Source: Limnobacter sp. (lineage in GTDB: Bacteria > Pseudomonadota > Gammaproteobacteria > Burkholderiales > Burkholderiaceae_B). Taken from it: a stretch of DNA of 64,000 nucleotides. The translations under genes and the position numbers were made by a program. The stretch spans positions 1-64,000 of the forward strand of contig JARWZZ010000019.1 in NCBI GenBank assembly GCA_029866125.1, read 5' to 3'. Numbering within the stretch: the first letter of the stretch is position 1; each line of letters opens with the position of its first letter. This document shows positions 1 to 9,572 of the stretch, in pieces. The notes below the pieces were generated by a model. It did not search any database, was not told where the DNA came from, and saw only the letters and a program-made list of their open reading frames with translations.

Positions 1-141
1 GAGATGGTACTGCCAGGCGACAACGTGTCGATCAACGTACAGTTGATCAACCCGATTGCGATGGAAGAAGGTCTGCGCTTTGCGATCCGTGAAGGCGGTC
101 GTACAGTGGGTGCCGGTGTTGTTGCCAAGATTTCCAAGTAA
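1..141 (+). CDS. tuf: Elongation factor Tu, C-terminal fragment
   Basis: The window opens inside this gene; frame 1 gives the last 46 residues and ends at a TAA. The visible part covers the end of domain 3, including the motifs EMVLPGDNV and [18 protein letters not shown] and the terminus VVAKISK, which is characteristic of bacterial EF-Tu. EF-Tu delivers aminoacyl-tRNA to the ribosome as a GTP complex. Its place directly upstream of rpsJ is the usual str/S10 junction in Betaproteobacteria. The 5' part is outside the window, so nothing can be said about its promoter or G domain. Confidence 0.98.
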   Translation, partial: EMVLPGDNVSINVQLINPIAMEEGLRFAIREGGRTVGAGVVAKISK

Positions 142-173
142 TTCTTTATTTTGTTGAAAGTTTGGTGAAATTC

Positions 174-204
174 GAGGTCACTTCATGTGACCTCGTGTTT
201 TATT
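174..204 (+). terminator. Rho-independent terminator after tuf
   Basis: A perfect 8-bp inverted repeat (GAGGTCAC / GTGACCTC, loop TTCAT) is followed by a T-rich run (GTGTTTTATTT). It lies 33 nt after the tuf stop and 57 nt before rpsJ. It could end the str transcript or only reduce read-through into the S10 operon. Confidence 0.7.
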
Positions 205-260
205 TCTGAGGTGCGCCGATAACCTTCGGGCATGCTCTACAGCTCTTTATTGGATAAGCC

Positions 261-572
261 ATGAACAAGCAAAAAATCCGTATTCGTTTGAAAGCTTTTG
301 ATTACAAACTGATCGATCAATCTGCACTAGAAATCGTTGAAACTGCCAAGCGCACCGGTGCCGTGGTACGTGGACCAGTGCCGCTGCCTACACGCATCAA
401 GCGCTTCGACATTCTGCGTTCACCCCACGTGAACAAAACATCACGTGACCAGTTTGAGATTCGTACACATCAGCGTTTGATGGACATTGTTGATCCAACA
501 GACAAAACTGTTGATGCGTTGATGAAGCTAGATCTGCCAGCTGGCGTAGATGTAGAAATTAAGCTGCAATAA
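261..572 (+). CDS. rpsJ: 30S ribosomal protein S10 / NusE
   Basis: This 103-residue protein is the standard length for S10. The motifs [26 protein letters not shown] and [19 protein letters not shown] text (here [15 protein letters not shown]) are diagnostic. S10 sits in the 30S head and, as NusE, partners NusB in transcription antitermination. It is the first gene of the S10 operon here. It is separated from rplC by an unusually large 117-nt gap carrying promoter-like and hairpin signals, so its expression may be partly uncoupled from the rest of the operon. Confidence 0.99.
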   Translation: MNKQKIRIRLKAFDYKLIDQSALEIVETAKRTGAVVRGPVPLPTRIKRFDILRSPHVNKTSRDQFEIRTHQRLMDIVDPTDKTVDALMKLDLPAGVDVEIKLQ

Positions 573-584
573 ATCAATAACTTG

Positions 585-613
585 TTGCGCTGGGTGTTTT
601 ACCCAGCTATAAT
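585..613 (+). promoter_or_regulatory. Candidate sigma-70 promoter between rpsJ and rplC
   Basis: TTGCGC (585-590), a 17-bp spacer and a perfect TATAAT (608-613). The spacer lies inside a short inverted repeat (GCTGGGT / ACCCAGC, 589-607). The predicted start, near 620, would fall at the base of the strong hairpin that follows. Read from the bases only. Confidence 0.5.
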
Positions 614-617
614 CACT

Positions 618-653
618 GGCTAACTTTTTGAAAAGTTAGCCTTTTAGAATTTT
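618..653 (+). terminator. Terminator- or attenuator-like hairpin ahead of rplC
   Basis: A perfect 10-bp stem (GGCTAACTTT / AAAGTTAGCC, loop TTGA) is followed by TTTTAGAATTTT. It lies inside the S10 operon, 36 nt before the rplC start. In gammaproteobacteria the S10 operon is attenuated by L4 at a leader ahead of rpsJ. A similar role here, displaced to the rpsJ-rplC gap, is inference. It may instead be a plain partial terminator. Confidence 0.55.
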
Positions 654-689
654 GCTATCCAGCCAATCGTAGCTGGAATTGGAGAAATC

Positions 690-1334
690 ATGAGTCTAGG
701 CCTTATTGGTCGCAAGATCGGCATGATGCGCGTCTTTACGGAAGCGGGTTTGTCTATACCTGTAACCGTGGTGGATGTGTCATCGAATCGAGTTGCGCAG
801 CTCAAAACACAAGAAAAGGATGGCTACACTGCCGTCCAATTGGCCTACGGTACACGTAAGGCATCGCGAGTGACAAAGTCTCAGGCTGGTCACTTTGCTG
901 CTGCTTCAATCGAAGCGGCATCCTCCACTGTTGAATTCCGCGTAGAAGCAGATAAGTTGGCCGAGATGACGGTTGGTTCTGCTGTTTCTGCCGAGTTGTT
1001 CGCTGCTGGTCAAATGGTTGACGTCAGTGGTGTTACCCAGGGTAAGGGTTTCAGTGGTGCAATCAAGCGTCACCACTTTAGCTCACAACGTGCTTCGCAC
1101 GGTAACTCTGTGTCCCACAACGCACCTGGCTCAATCGGTATGGCGCAAGATCCAGGTCGAGTATTCCCTGGTAAGCGTATGGCTGGTCAATTGGGTAACG
1201 TGAATCGCACTGTGCAAAACCTAGAAGTGGTTCGCGTAGATGCTGGGCGTGGTCTGTTGATGATCAAGGGCGCAGTTCCTGGTTCAAAGGGTGGCCAATT
1301 GCTGGTTAAGCCTGCGATCAAGGCGAAGGCATAA
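690..1334 (+). CDS. rplC: 50S ribosomal protein L3
   Basis: This 214-residue protein starts [16 protein letters not shown] and contains the conserved core [14 protein letters not shown] and [10 protein letters not shown]3 binds 23S rRNA near the peptidyl-transferase centre and nucleates 50S assembly. GGAGAA lies 6 nt before the ATG. It begins the tightly packed part of the S10 operon: rplD starts 10 nt downstream, and later genes overlap or nearly abut. Confidence 0.99.
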   Translation: MSLGLIGRKIGMMRVFTEAGLSIPVTVVDVSSNRVAQLKTQEKDGYTAVQLAYGTRKASRVTKSQAGHFAAASIEAASSTVEFRVEADKLAEMTVGSAVSAELFAAGQMVDVSGVTQGKGFSGAIKRHHFSSQRASHGNSVSHNAPGSIGMAQDPGRVFPGKRMAGQLGNVNRTVQNLEVVRVDAGRGLLMIKGAVPGSKGGQLLVKPAIKAKA

Positions 1335-1344
1335 GGGGATTCAT

Positions 1345-1965
1345 ATGGAACTTAAAGTAATTAACGAATCCGGCCAGTCGTCACAAACTGTTCAGGTTTC
1401 TGATGTGGTTTTCGGTCGTGAGTACAACGAGCCGTTGATTCATCAGCTGGTTGTTGCGTATCAAGCCAATGCGCGTCAAGGTACGCGTGCTCAGAAAGAC
1501 CGTGCGGAAGTCAAGGCTTCTACACGTAAGCCATGGCGTCAAAAGGGTACTGGACGTGCGCGTGCCGGTATGGCGTCCAGCCCATTGTGGCGTGGAGGCG
1601 GTCAGATTTTCCCGAACCGCCCAGATGAAAACTTTACCCAGAAAGTAAACAAGAAAATGTACCGCGCTGGTATTTGTTCCATCTTGTCGCAATTGGGTCG
1701 TGAAGATCGTTTGGTTGTAGTTGAGTCCATTGAGCTGGAAAGCCCCAAGACCAAATCGCTGAACGAGAAGTTTAAATCAATGGGTCTTGAGTCTGTGTTG
1801 GTGATTGTTGACGAAGTGTCCGAGAATCTTTACTTGGCCTCTCGCAATTTGCCTCACGTGGCCATCGTGGAGCCTCGTTACGCGGATCCGCTTTCTTTGA
1901 TTCACTACAAGAAAGTTGTTGTTACACGTGCAGCTCTTGAAAAACTACAGGAGATGTTCGCATGA
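1345..1965 (+). CDS. rplD: 50S ribosomal protein L4
   Basis: L4 lines the exit tunnel and in many bacteria represses its own operon. I take the ATG at 1345 ([10 protein letters not shown], 206 residues), preceded by AAGGGG. The longer reading frame from 1291 would overlap the end of rplC by 44 nt and adds sequence foreign to the family. The tunnel-loop motifs [16 protein letters not shown] and [12 protein letters not shown] are intact. The last codons overlap rplW by 4 nt (ATGA), indicating translational coupling. Confidence 0.98.
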   Translation: MELKVINESGQSSQTVQVSDVVFGREYNEPLIHQLVVAYQANARQGTRAQKDRAEVKASTRKPWRQKGTGRARAGMASSPLWRGGGQIFPNRPDENFTQKVNKKMYRAGICSILSQLGREDRLVVVESIELESPKTKSLNEKFKSMGLESVLVIVDEVSENLYLASRNLPHVAIVEPRYADPLSLIHYKKVVVTRAALEKLQEMFA

Positions 1966-2258
1966 ATAACCAGCGACTGATGAAAATTCTGTTGGCTCCA
2001 ATCGTTTCAGAGAAGAGCACAATGATTGCCGAAAAGCATGAGCAGATTGCATTTAAGGTCTGCACAACAGCTACAAAAGGCGAGATCAAAGCAGCGGTTG
2101 AATTGCTATTCAAAGTTGAAGTGAAGGCAGTTCGTGTAATCAACTTGGCAGGTAAGCAAAAGCGTTTTGGCCGGACTACTGGCCGTCGCTCTGATGTTCG
2201 CAAAGCCTATGTATCTCTGATGCCAGGCCAAGAAATCAACTTCGCGGAGGCAGCGTAA
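1962..2258 (+). CDS. rplW: 50S ribosomal protein L23
   Basis: This 98-residue protein has the family signature [15 protein letters not shown] at the N-terminus and [14 protein letters not shown] in the middle. L23 sits at the tunnel exit and is the docking site for trigger factor and SRP. It overlaps rplD by 4 nt and is followed by rplB after 2 nt, so the three are almost certainly translated in a coupled way. Confidence 0.98.
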   Translation: MNNQRLMKILLAPIVSEKSTMIAEKHEQIAFKVCTTATKGEIKAAVELLFKVEVKAVRVINLAGKQKRFGRTTGRRSDVRKAYVSLMPGQEINFAEAA

Positions 2259-2260
2259 TC

Positions 2261-3088
2261 ATGCCATTAGTAAATTTGAAGCCTACATCGCCTGGCCGTC
2301 GTGCCATGGTGAAAGTGGTGCATCCACATCTGCACAAGGGTGCCCCACTGGCGTCTTTGGTTGAAAAGCAGAATCGTGGATCTGGCCGTAATAACAACGG
2401 TCGCATCACTATGCGTCACAAGGGCGGTGGTCACAAGCAGCATTACCGTATGGTTGACTTCAAGCGCAACAAAGACGGTATTCCAGCGAAAGTTGAGCGG
2501 ATTGAATACGATCCAAACCGTACCGCGCACATTGCTTTGATCTGTTACGCCGACGGTGAGCGTGCTTATGTAATCGCTCCACGTGGAATTGAAGTGGGTC
2601 AGACCGTTGTTAATGGTTCAGAAGCTCCGATCAAGATTGGCAATACACTGCCGATTCGCAACATTCCCGTGGGAACGACAGTTCACTGCGTAGAAATGCT
2701 GCCAGGAAAGGGCGCTCAAATTGCTCGCTCAGCGGGTGGTTCGGCCATGCTTTTGGCGCGTGATGGTTCTTATGCTCAGATGCGTCTTCGCTCTGGCGAA
2801 ATCCGTCGTATCCACGTCGATTGTCGTGCAACCATCGGTGAAGTCAGCAACGAAGAGAATAGCCTTCGCAAAATTGGTAAGGCCGGTGCAACTCGTTGGC
2901 GCGGTATTCGCCCAACTGTTCGTGGTGTGGCTATGAACCCGGTTGATCACCCGCATGGTGGTGGTGAGGGTCGTACTGGTGAAGCGCGTGCTCAGGTCAG
3001 TCCGTGGGGTACTCCTGCAAAGGGTTACCGTACGCGTCACGTCAAGCGCACCGATTCAATGATCGTTCAGCGTCGTCACAAGCGTTAA
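2261..3088 (+). CDS. rplB: 50S ribosomal protein L2
   Basis: This 275-residue protein has the standard length. The highly conserved C-terminal segment [19 protein letters not shown], which lies near the peptidyl-transferase centre, is complete, as is the N-terminal [15 protein letters not shown]2 is required for subunit joining and peptidyl transfer. It starts 2 nt after rplW and is followed by rpsS after 15 nt. Confidence 0.99.
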   Translation: MPLVNLKPTSPGRRAMVKVVHPHLHKGAPLASLVEKQNRGSGRNNNGRITMRHKGGGHKQHYRMVDFKRNKDGIPAKVERIEYDPNRTAHIALICYADGERAYVIAPRGIEVGQTVVNGSEAPIKIGNTLPIRNIPVGTTVHCVEMLPGKGAQIARSAGGSAMLLARDGSYAQMRLRSGEIRRIHVDCRATIGEVSNEENSLRKIGKAGATRWRGIRPTVRGVAMNPVDHPHGGGEGRTGEARAQVSPWGTPAKGYRTRHVKRTDSMIVQRRHKR

Positions 3089-3103
3089 TTGGGGTAAGTA
3101 GAT

Positions 3104-3379
3104 ATGTCACGTTCACTTAAAAAAGGCCCATTCTGCGATGCCCACTTGATTAAAAAAGTTGAGGCGGCAGTGGTGTCAAAAGATAAGCGCCCAATTAAAA
3201 CTTGGTCGCGTCGTTCAACAGTACTGCCAGAGTTTATCGGTCTGACAATTGCAGTTCACAACGGTCGTCAGCACGTACCTGTCTATGTGAACGAAAACAT
3301 GGTCGGTCACAAACTCGGCGAATTTGCTCTGACACGTACCTTCAAAGGTCACGCGGCAGACAAGAAAGCCAAGAGATAA
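3104..3379 (+). CDS. rpsS: 30S ribosomal protein S19
   Basis: This 91-residue protein begins [18 protein letters not shown] and contains [16 protein letters not shown] and [16 protein letters not shown], the classic S19 motifs. S19 forms a 30S head complex with S13 that contacts A-site tRNA. The ribosome binding site is a GGGGTAAG stretch shortly before the ATG. Confidence 0.99.
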   Translation: MSRSLKKGPFCDAHLIKKVEAAVVSKDKRPIKTWSRRSTVLPEFIGLTIAVHNGRQHVPVYVNENMVGHKLGEFALTRTFKGHAADKKAKR

Positions 3380-3389
3380 GGGGGCTATG

Positions 3390-3719
3390 ATGGAAACTCG
3401 TGCAGTATTGAAAGGCGTTCGTCTATCGCCCCAAAAAGGTCGAATGGTTGCGGATCTGATTCGCGGCAAAAAGGTAGATCAGGCGTTAAATATTTTGGCT
3501 TTCTCCCCTCAAAAGGGTGCCTTCATTGTTAAGAAGGTGTTGGAAAGCGCAATTGCAAACGCTGAGCACAATGATGGTGCTGACGTTGATGAGCTGAAGG
3601 TTAAAACGATCCACGTGGAGGAAGGCCCTGTACTTAAGCGCTTTACTGCTCGTGCCAAAGGTCGCGGTAACCGTATCGTTAAGAAAACAAGTCACGTTTA
3701 CGTGACCGTTGGTAACTAA
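3390..3719 (+). CDS. rplV: 50S ribosomal protein L22
   Basis: L22 extends a beta hairpin into the exit tunnel. [18 protein letters not shown] at the start and [19 protein letters not shown] near the end identify it. Two adjacent ATGs occur, at 3387 and 3390. I prefer 3390 (109 residues) because the AAGGGGG box ends only 2 nt before the first ATG but 5 nt before the second. Either choice changes only one residue. Confidence 0.97.
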   Translation: METRAVLKGVRLSPQKGRMVADLIRGKKVDQALNILAFSPQKGAFIVKKVLESAIANAEHNDGADVDELKVKTIHVEEGPVLKRFTARAKGRGNRIVKKTSHVYVTVGN

Positions 3720-3728
3720 GGGGGTTTC

Positions 3729-4508
3729 ATGGGTCAGAAGATTAACCCAACCGGATTCCGTCTAGCGGTTTCCCGCAATTGGGCCTCCCGCTGGTACGCA
3801 TCCAACAGCGACTTTTCCAAGATGTTGTTGGAAGATATCAAAGTACGTGACTACCTCAAGAAGAAGTTGAAAAACGCTTCTGTGGGTCGCGTTCTCATCG
3901 AGCGTCCTGCAAAGAATGCTCGCGTGACGATTTATTCCGCTCGTCCTGGTGTGGTGATTGGTAAGAAAGGTGAAGACATCGAGTTGTTGAAGCGTGATCT
4001 TCAAAACTTGGTAGGCGTGCCTGTACACGTCAACATCGAAGAAGTGCGTAAGCCTGAAATTGATGCTCAGCTGATTGCCGACAGTATCTCCCAGCAATTG
4101 GAACGTCGGATTATGTTCCGTCGTGCCATGAAGCGAGCAATGCAGAATGCAATGCGTGTGGGTGCTCAAGGTATCAAGATTATGTCCTCAGGTCGTCTGA
4201 ATGGAATCGAGATTGCACGTACCGAATGGTATCGCGAAGGTCGCGTGCCACTGCATACGCTGCGTGCTGACATCGATTACGCTACATCTGAAGCTTCTAC
4301 GACCTACGGTATCATTGGTATCAAGGTTTGGGTTTACAAGGGTGACACCTTGGGTCGCGGTGAAGTTGCGGCTGCACCAGTAGAAGAAAAAGAAGACAAG
4401 CGTCCTCGCCGTCCGGCTGCAAGACCAGGTGCCAAGCGTACGCGCAAGGCTGATGGTTCAACCGGGGTTGCCAACCGTGAAGATTCTGCTGAATCTTCTG
4501 ATCAGTAG
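3729..4508 (+). CDS. rpsC: 30S ribosomal protein S3
   Basis: This 259-residue protein has the N-terminal [18 protein letters not shown], a KH domain with the motif [14 protein letters not shown], and the C-terminal domain [14 protein letters not shown] text (here [10 protein letters not shown]). S3 lies at the mRNA entry channel. It is about 26 residues longer than the E. coli protein. The extra C-terminal tail is rich in Arg, Lys, Pro and Ala and ends with acidic and serine residues, as seen in other Burkholderiales. Confidence 0.98.
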   Translation: MGQKINPTGFRLAVSRNWASRWYASNSDFSKMLLEDIKVRDYLKKKLKNASVGRVLIERPAKNARVTIYSARPGVVIGKKGEDIELLKRDLQNLVGVPVHVNIEEVRKPEIDAQLIADSISQQLERRIMFRRAMKRAMQNAMRVGAQGIKIMSSGRLNGIEIARTEWYREGRVPLHTLRADIDYATSEASTTYGIIGIKVWVYKGDTLGRGEVAAAPVEEKEDKRPRRPAARPGAKRTRKADGSTGVANREDSAESSDQ

Positions 4509-4524
4509 TAGTTAGGAGTGTGCA

Positions 4525-4941
4525 ATGTTACAGCCTAAACGCCGTAAGTATAGAAAAGAACACAAAGGCAGAAACACGGGTCTGGCCACGCGTGGTGCAA
4601 CAGTTGCATTCGGTGAGTTTGGTCTAAAGTCCACAGGTCGTGGTCGTTTGACAGCGCGTCAAATCGAGTCTGCTCGTCGTGCAATGGTTCGTCACATCAA
4701 GCGTGGCGGAAAAATCTGGATTCGAGTGTTTCCGGATAAGCCGATTACAAACAAGCCTGCCGAAGTTCGTATGGGTAACGGTAAGGGTAACGTAGAGTTT
4801 TATGTGGCTGAAATCCAGCCAGGTAAAGTTCTCTATGAGATGGACGGTGTTACCGAGACTTTGGCACGTGAGGCTTTCCGCCTTGCTGCTGCAAAGCTTC
4901 CGATGCCGACCGTGTTTGTTACACGCCAGATTGGGGGTTAA
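4525..4941 (+). CDS. rplP: 50S ribosomal protein L16
   Basis: This 138-residue protein starts [17 protein letters not shown] and holds [19 protein letters not shown] and the RMGNGKGN loop near the tRNA acceptor sites. The standard L16 length is 137-138. L16 is added late in 50S assembly and contacts A- and P-site tRNA. It is followed by rpmC after 2 nt. Confidence 0.99.
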   Translation: MLQPKRRKYRKEHKGRNTGLATRGATVAFGEFGLKSTGRGRLTARQIESARRAMVRHIKRGGKIWIRVFPDKPITNKPAEVRMGNGKGNVEFYVAEIQPGKVLYEMDGVTETLAREAFRLAAAKLPMPTVFVTRQIGG

Positions 4942-4943
4942 TT

Positions 4944-5144
4944 ATGAATGCTTCTGAGCTTCGCGGCAAAGATAAAGCAGCGCTAAGTAAAGAGCTCGAT
5001 GAGCTCTTGAAAGCTCAATTTTCGTTGAGGATGCAAGCAGCAACTCAACAATTGTCAAACTCATCACAGATTTCCAAAGTGCGTAAAGACATCGCACGCG
5101 TGAAAACTGTGATGACAGAGTTGAAGATGAAGGGGGCTGTATGA
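4944..5144 (+). CDS. rpmC: 50S ribosomal protein L29
   Basis: This 66-residue, mostly helical protein begins [20 protein letters not shown] and has the family motif [11 protein letters not shown] near the end. L29 sits beside L23 at the tunnel exit. It lies 2 nt after rplP and overlaps rpsQ by 4 nt (ATGA). Confidence 0.97.
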   Translation: MNASELRGKDKAALSKELDELLKAQFSLRMQAATQQLSNSSQISKVRKDIARVKTVMTELKMKGAV

Positions 5145-5413
5145 GTACAGAGCCAAAAGTAGGTCTTAAGCGCACCCTGGTTGGTCGTGTTGTCAGTGAC
5201 AAGATGATGAAGTCGGTGGTGGTGATGGTAGAAAACCGTATCAAGCATCCCTTGTATGGTAAGTACATCTCCAAGACACACAAGTACGCTGCCCATGATG
5301 AGTCTAATGAAGTGAAAGAAGGCGATTTGGTGGAGATCACTGAAGGCCGTCCGATTTCAAAGACGAAAGCGTGGAGTGTTACAAAAGTATTGGAAAAAGC
5401 AGCAGAAGTATAA
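5141..5413 (+). CDS. rpsQ: 30S ribosomal protein S17
   Basis: This 90-residue OB-fold protein has the motifs [27 protein letters not shown] and [12 protein letters not shown]17 is a primary 16S rRNA binder. It is the last gene of the S10 operon. The 108-nt gap that follows, the first after a run of very short spacings, holds a promoter-like sequence for the spc genes. Confidence 0.98.
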   Translation: MSTEPKVGLKRTLVGRVVSDKMMKSVVVMVENRIKHPLYGKYISKTHKYAAHDESNEVKEGDLVEITEGRPISKTKAWSVTKVLEKAAEV

Positions 5414-5420
5414 ATTTCTG

Positions 5421-5456
5421 TTGAGTTTCTAGAAAAGGCCTGCTAATATAGCAGGC
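5421..5456 (+). promoter_or_regulatory. Candidate spc promoter overlapped by a hairpin
   Basis: TTGAGT (5421-5426), a 17-bp spacer and TAATAT (5444-5449) lie in the rpsQ-rplN gap, where E. coli also has its spc promoter. The -10 is contained in a perfect 8-bp inverted repeat (GCCTGCTA / TAGCAGGC, 5438-5456). The repeat has no downstream T run, so it is not a convincing terminator. Confidence 0.5.
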
Positions 5457-5521
5457 TATCCTTTCAACCCTTGCGGGACCAAAACTGGCTGCGTTAAGTA
5501 GTTAAGTTGGTGAGAATTTCC

Positions 5522-5890
5522 ATGATACAAATGCAATCTAGGCTAGATGTAGCCGACAATACTGGTGCACGTTCAGTTATGTGCATCAAGGTGCTTGGTG
5601 GTTCCAAGCGCCGTTACGCCGGAATTGGCGACATCATTAAGGTTTCCATCAAAGATGCGGCACCTCGTGGTCGAGTTAAAAAAGGCGAGATTTATAACGC
5701 TGTTGTAGTTAGAACGGCAAAAGGCGTTCGTCGTCCTGATGGCGCTTTGATTCGATTCGACGGCAATGCTGCTGTTTTGTTGAATGCAAAGCTCGAGCCA
5801 ATCGGCACCCGTATCTTTGGCCCAGTGACACGTGAACTCAGGACTGAAAAGTTTATGAAGATCGTTTCGCTCGCTCCTGAAGTGTTGTGA
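5522..5890 (+). CDS. rplN: 50S ribosomal protein L14
   Basis: This 122-residue protein has the exact family length when started at the ATG at 5522 ([17 protein letters not shown]). An upstream in-frame TTG at 5507 would add five residues and is not favoured. The core [19 protein letters not shown] and the end [14 protein letters not shown] are canonical. L14 forms intersubunit bridges with 16S rRNA. It is the first gene of the spc cluster. Confidence 0.98.
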   Translation: MIQMQSRLDVADNTGARSVMCIKVLGGSKRRYAGIGDIIKVSIKDAAPRGRVKKGEIYNAVVVRTAKGVRRPDGALIRFDGNAAVLLNAKLEPIGTRIFGPVTRELRTEKFMKIVSLAPEVL

Positions 5891-5897
5891 GGTAATT

Positions 5898-6212
5898 ATG
5901 AACAAGATTCGTAAAGGCGACGAGGTTGTCGTTTTGGCAGGCAAGGACAAAAACAAGCGCGGTGTGGTTATTGCACGCGTAAGTGATGACAAGCTGCTGG
6001 TTGAAGGCATCAACGTAGTGAAGAAGCACCAGAAACCCAATCCCATGAAGGGAGAGGTTGGTGGGGTAGTGGATAAGGTTATGCCAATCCATCAGTCGAA
6101 TGTGAGTTTGTTCGATAAAGAAACAGGTAAGCCTTCCCGTGTGGCCATTCAGGTCGTAGACGGTAAGCGTGTGCGGGTATTGAAAGCCACTGGCGCTCAG
6201 CTTGCTAACTAA
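5898..6212 (+). CDS. rplX: 50S ribosomal protein L24
   Basis: This 104-residue protein starts [18 protein letters not shown], the KOW-type SH3 motif of L24, and contains [10 protein letters not shown]24 initiates 50S assembly at the 5' end of 23S rRNA. It lies 7 nt after rplN. Confidence 0.98.
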   Translation: MNKIRKGDEVVVLAGKDKNKRGVVIARVSDDKLLVEGINVVKKHQKPNPMKGEVGGVVDKVMPIHQSNVSLFDKETGKPSRVAIQVVDGKRVRVLKATGAQLAN

Positions 6213-6222
6213 GGAGGTTGTT

Positions 6223-6762
6223 GTGTCGCGTTTTCAAGAAATTTACAGAAACCAGATCGTAGCTCAGATGACTGAAAAGTTTGAGTACAAGTCTGTGATG
6301 GAAGTGCCCCGTATCACCAAGATTACCCTGAACATGGGTGTCGGTGAGGCTGTGAGCGATAAGAAGATTATCGACAACGCCGTGGGCGATATGACAAAAA
6401 TTGCTGGTCAAAAACCAGTGGTGACCAAGGCCAAGAAGGCGGTTGCGGGTTTCAAAATTCGCGAAGGCTATCCGATTGGTTGCAAGGTGACTCTGCGTGG
6501 AAAGCGTATGTATGAATTCCTGGACCGCTTGGTGTCTGTGGCTTTTCCCCGTGTGCGTGACTTCCGTGGTGTATCTGGCAAGTCCTTTGATGGTCGCGGT
6601 AACTACAATATTGGTATCAAAGAACAGATCATTTTCCCAGAAATCGAATACGACAAAATCGATGCTCTGCGTGGTCTGAATATCAGTATCACAACGACTG
6701 CGAAGACCAACGATGAAGCTAAGGCGTTGTTGGCCGCTTTTAAATTCCCGTTCCGTAACTGA
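6223..6762 (+). CDS. rplE: 50S ribosomal protein L5
   Basis: I choose the GTG at 6223, which gives 179 residues ([13 protein letters not shown]), the family length. A perfect AAGGAGG box lies 5 nt upstream, whereas the longer frame from 6202 would overlap rpl[26 protein letters not shown] and [11 protein letters not shown] are diagnostic. L5 binds 5S rRNA and forms a bridge to the 30S head. Confidence 0.97.
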   Translation: MSRFQEIYRNQIVAQMTEKFEYKSVMEVPRITKITLNMGVGEAVSDKKIIDNAVGDMTKIAGQKPVVTKAKKAVAGFKIREGYPIGCKVTLRGKRMYEFLDRLVSVAFPRVRDFRGVSGKSFDGRGNYNIGIKEQIIFPEIEYDKIDALRGLNISITTTAKTNDEAKALLAAFKFPFRN

Positions 6763-6770
6763 GGTGGGCT

Positions 6771-7076
6771 GTGGCAAAACTATCGTTAATTAATCGTGAA
6801 GCCAAGCGTGAGCGTCTGGTCAAGAAATTTGGTTCAAAGCGGGCTGCTTTGATGAAAGCAATTAGTGATCAGTCTCTGAGTGAGGCTGAGCGCTATGAGG
6901 CTCGTTTGAAGTTGCAGGCTTTGCCTCGCAATTCTAGCCCTACTCGGTTGCGTAACCGTTGTGAGTTGACTGGTCGTCCTCGTGGCACCTATCGTCTCTT
7001 CGGTTTGGCAAGAACAAAAATTCGGGAAATTGCTATGCGTGGTGAGATTCCAGGTATCACCAAGGCAAGTTGGTAA
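6771..7076 (+). CDS. rpsN: 30S ribosomal protein S14 (zinc-independent type)
   Basis: This 101-residue protein starts with GTG ([17 protein letters not shown]). Family motifs are [20 protein letters not shown] and [19 protein letters not shown]. The zinc-binding cysteine pairs of the short S14 paralogue are absent, so this is the long C-minus form. S14 assembles into the 30S head. Confidence 0.98.
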   Translation: MAKLSLINREAKRERLVKKFGSKRAALMKAISDQSLSEAERYEARLKLQALPRNSSPTRLRNRCELTGRPRGTYRLFGLARTKIREIAMRGEIPGITKASW

Positions 7077-7088
7077 GGGGTTCAAGAT

Positions 7089-7484
7089 ATGAGTATGAGT
7101 GATCCAATCGCCGACATGTTGACACGCATTCGCAATGCACAACGTGTTAACAAGGTGTCGGTAGAAATGCCTTCTTCAAAGTTGAAGGTATCCATTGCGC
7201 AGGTTCTGCAAGATGAAGGTTACATCGACGGTTTCGAGATTGTTGGTGAAGCCAAGAAGCCTGTTCTGAAGGTGAGTTTGAAATATTACGCAGGTGCGCC
7301 GGTTATTGAGCGTATTGAGCGTGTTTCCAAGCCAGGTCTTCGGATTTACAAGGACAAGGGGTCTATCCCTGAGGTTATGAACGGTTTGGGTATCGCAATC
7401 GTTTCTACTTCTAAGGGTGTGATGACTGACCGCAGAGCACGTTCCACCGGTATTGGTGGCGAAGTAATCTGCTACGTCGCATAA
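7089..7484 (+). CDS. rpsH: 30S ribosomal protein S8
   Basis: This 131-residue protein starts [18 protein letters not shown] and ends with [19 protein letters not shown] followed by EVICYVA, both characteristic. S8 binds the central domain of 16S rRNA. In E. coli it is also the translational repressor of the spc operon; whether that holds here cannot be told from the gene alone. Confidence 0.99.
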   Translation: MSMSDPIADMLTRIRNAQRVNKVSVEMPSSKLKVSIAQVLQDEGYIDGFEIVGEAKKPVLKVSLKYYAGAPVIERIERVSKPGLRIYKDKGSIPEVMNGLGIAIVSTSKGVMTDRRARSTGIGGEVICYVA

Positions 7485-7493
7485 GGGGTTGAG

Positions 7494-8027
7494 ATGTCTA
7501 GAGTTGCGAAAGCTCCAATTAACGTACCCAGCGGCGTTCAAATTCAAATCACTGGGCAGGAAGTTGTAGTCAAGGGTTCAAGTACTCAGTTGTCGCTGAC
7601 TATGAACTCCATGGTAACAGCTGAAGTAAACGATGGTGTTTTGCAGGTTAAGCCTTTGTTGGACTCCGCCGATGCGATGGCCCAAGCAGGTACAGCGCGC
7701 GCCTTGTTGAACAACATGGTGATCGGTGTAACCAAAGGTTTTGAGCGCAAGTTGCAATTGGTTGGCGTGGGCTACAAAGCCGCCATCCAGGGCGATGCAG
7801 TGAACTTGGCCCTGGGTTTCTCCCATCCTGTTCTGCACAAGCTTCCTGCTGGTGTGAAGGCCGAGACGCCTACTCCCACAGAGATCATCATCAAGGGCGC
7901 AAGCAAACAGTCTGTTGGTCAGACTGCTGCTGAGATCCGTGCTTATCGTCCACCAGAGCCTTACAAAGGCAAGGGTGTTCGTTACTCGGATGAGCGTGTG
8001 GTCATCAAAGAGACCAAGAAGAAATAA
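7494..8027 (+). CDS. rplF: 50S ribosomal protein L6
   Basis: This 177-residue protein has two alpha/beta repeats. [14 protein letters not shown] begins it, [21 protein letters not shown] lies in the middle, and the C-terminal signature [16 protein letters not shown] is intact. L6 lies near the sarcin-ricin loop and the factor-binding site. Confidence 0.99.
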   Translation: MSRVAKAPINVPSGVQIQITGQEVVVKGSSTQLSLTMNSMVTAEVNDGVLQVKPLLDSADAMAQAGTARALLNNMVIGVTKGFERKLQLVGVGYKAAIQGDAVNLALGFSHPVLHKLPAGVKAETPTPTEIIIKGASKQSVGQTAAEIRAYRPPEPYKGKGVRYSDERVVIKETKKK

Positions 8028-8044
8028 GGCGCGTTGAGGTAATT

Positions 8045-8407
8045 ATGGAAACTAAAAAAGAAGCGCGTTTGCGCCGTGCTCAGCAGACACGCAAGCGTAT
8101 TGCATTAGCCAAGGCCAATCGCCTGACAGTGTTCCGTTCGAATACACACATCTACGCAGCGGTCCATTCTTTTGATGGCGCCAAAGTGTTGGTATGTGCC
8201 TCAACGAGTGAAGCAACATTGCGGTCTGAGTTGGGCGGAAAAGCGTTTGCTAACAAAGCAGCAGCCCGACTGATTGGTTCAGAGGTTGCTAAGCGAGCAA
8301 TCGCTGCTGGTGTAACTGAGGTTGCATTTGACCGTTCAGGTTTTGCATTCCATGGTCGAGTGAAAGAACTGGCTGACGCGGCTCGCGAAGCTGGCCTGAA
8401 GTTCTAA
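8045..8407 (+). CDS. rplR: 50S ribosomal protein L18
   Basis: This 120-residue protein starts [19 protein letters not shown] and ends with [21 protein letters not shown] and AGLKF. The basic N-terminus and this C-terminal motif bind 5S rRNA together with L5 and L25. It lies between rplF and rpsE as usual. Confidence 0.98.
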   Translation: METKKEARLRRAQQTRKRIALAKANRLTVFRSNTHIYAAVHSFDGAKVLVCASTSEATLRSELGGKAFANKAAARLIGSEVAKRAIAAGVTEVAFDRSGFAFHGRVKELADAAREAGLKF

Positions 8408-8417
8408 GGGGTTAAAC

Positions 8418-8942
8418 ATGGCAAGAGCTCAAAAGAAAGACGCAACGCAAGAAGTTCGCGATGATGGTCTTAAGGAAAAAATGATCGCGGTAAACCGCGT
8501 GACTAAAGTGGTGAAAGGCGGCCGTATTCTTGGTTTCGCAGCGTTGACAGTGGTCGGCGATGGTGATGGCAAGGTTGGTATGGGCAAAGGCAAGTCACGC
8601 GAAGTACCTGTTGCTGTACAAAAGGCAATGGAGCAAGCGCGGCGTCAGATGGAAGGTGTGTCACTTCGTGACGGTACCATCCACCACATCGTTACTGGTG
8701 CCCACGGTGCTTCCAAGGTTTTCTTGGCTCCCGCCGAAGAAGGTACTGGTATTATTGCCGGCGGCCCGATGCGCGCTGTTTTCGAAGTTGTAGGTGTTCG
8801 CAATATCGTGGCCAAGAGCCACGGTTCGTCAAACCCATACAACTTGGTTCGTGCTACTTTGGATGCGCTTAAAAAGCTGAAGACTCCCTCTGAGATCGCG
8901 GCTAAGCGTGGCAAGAGCGTAGATCAGATTTTCGGGGTGTAA
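8418..8942 (+). CDS. rpsE: 30S ribosomal protein S5
   Basis: This 174-residue protein contains the dsRBD-like N-terminal domain ([21 protein letters not shown]) and the C-terminal motif [21 protein letters not shown]5 works with S4 in mRNA unwinding and decoding fidelity. It is 2 nt upstream of rpmD. Confidence 0.99.
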   Translation: MARAQKKDATQEVRDDGLKEKMIAVNRVTKVVKGGRILGFAALTVVGDGDGKVGMGKGKSREVPVAVQKAMEQARRQMEGVSLRDGTIHHIVTGAHGASKVFLAPAEEGTGIIAGGPMRAVFEVVGVRNIVAKSHGSSNPYNLVRATLDALKKLKTPSEIAAKRGKSVDQIFGV

Positions 8943-8944
8943 GC

Positions 8945-9127
8945 ATGAGCAATTCTGTAAAAGTAACGCTTGTAAAAAGCATCATCGGCACCAAGCAGTC
9001 TCACCGTGACACGGTGACGGGCTTGGGTTTGAAGAAGATGAATTCAAGTAAGGTTCTTGTGGATACTCCAGAAGTTCGTGGAATGATCAACAAGATTTCT
9101 TACCTCCTGAAAGTTGAGGCTGTGTGA
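8945..9127 (+). CDS. rpmD: 50S ribosomal protein L30
   Basis: This 60-residue protein has the motifs [28 protein letters not shown] and a C-terminal [15 protein letters not shown]30 is a small peripheral 50S protein. Its TGA stop overlaps the rplO ATG by one base (TGATG). Confidence 0.97.
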   Translation: MSNSVKVTLVKSIIGTKQSHRDTVTGLGLKKMNSSKVLVDTPEVRGMINKISYLLKVEAV

Positions 9128-9561
9128 TGGAACTTAATACGATCGCTCCCGCAGAGGGAAGCAAGTTCAACCGTCGTCGCGTAGGTCGTGGCATCGGTTC
9201 TGGCCTCGGCAAGACGGCTGGTCGTGGACACAAGGGTCAGAAGTCCCGCGCTGGTGGATTCCACAAAGTTGGTTTCGAAGGCGGCCAGATGCCTATGCAT
9301 CGTCGTCTGCCAAAAAGGGGATTTAGATCAATGACTGCAAAGCTAAATGATCAAATCCGTTTGGATGACCTTCAGGCTTTGTCTGTTGACGTTGTGGACT
9401 TGTTGGCTTTGAAACAGGCTGGTTTGGTTTCCGCGTCTGCTCAAACTGTGAAAGTGATTTTGGCCGGTGAAATCAAGAAGGCGATTACCTTGAACGGTGT
9501 TAAAGCCACGAAGGGTGCTGCAGCCGCAATTCTTGCAGCCGGTGGTTCGGTCAACGCCTAA
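9127..9561 (+). CDS. rplO: 50S ribosomal protein L15
   Basis: This 144-residue protein is taken from the ATG at 9127. The sequence starts [20 protein letters not shown] and carries [20 protein letters not shown] and RLPKRGFRS, typical of L15. L15 is a late-assembly 50S protein. A GTG three bases earlier gives one extra methionine and is less likely. Confidence 0.97.
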   Translation: MELNTIAPAEGSKFNRRRVGRGIGSGLGKTAGRGHKGQKSRAGGFHKVGFEGGQMPMHRRLPKRGFRSMTAKLNDQIRLDDLQALSVDVVDLLALKQAGLVSASAQTVKVILAGEIKKAITLNGVKATKGAAAAILAAGGSVNA

Positions 9562-9572
9562 GGGTCAATAGA

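Noticed and set aside
142..260. tRNA or small RNA in the tuf-rpsJ gap
   Set aside because: No cloverleaf or CCA-type acceptor pairing could be drawn; only the terminator hairpin is supported.
5438..5456. Terminator between rpsQ and rplN
   Set aside because: The stem is perfect but no T run follows, and it overlaps a better explanation, the spc promoter -10.
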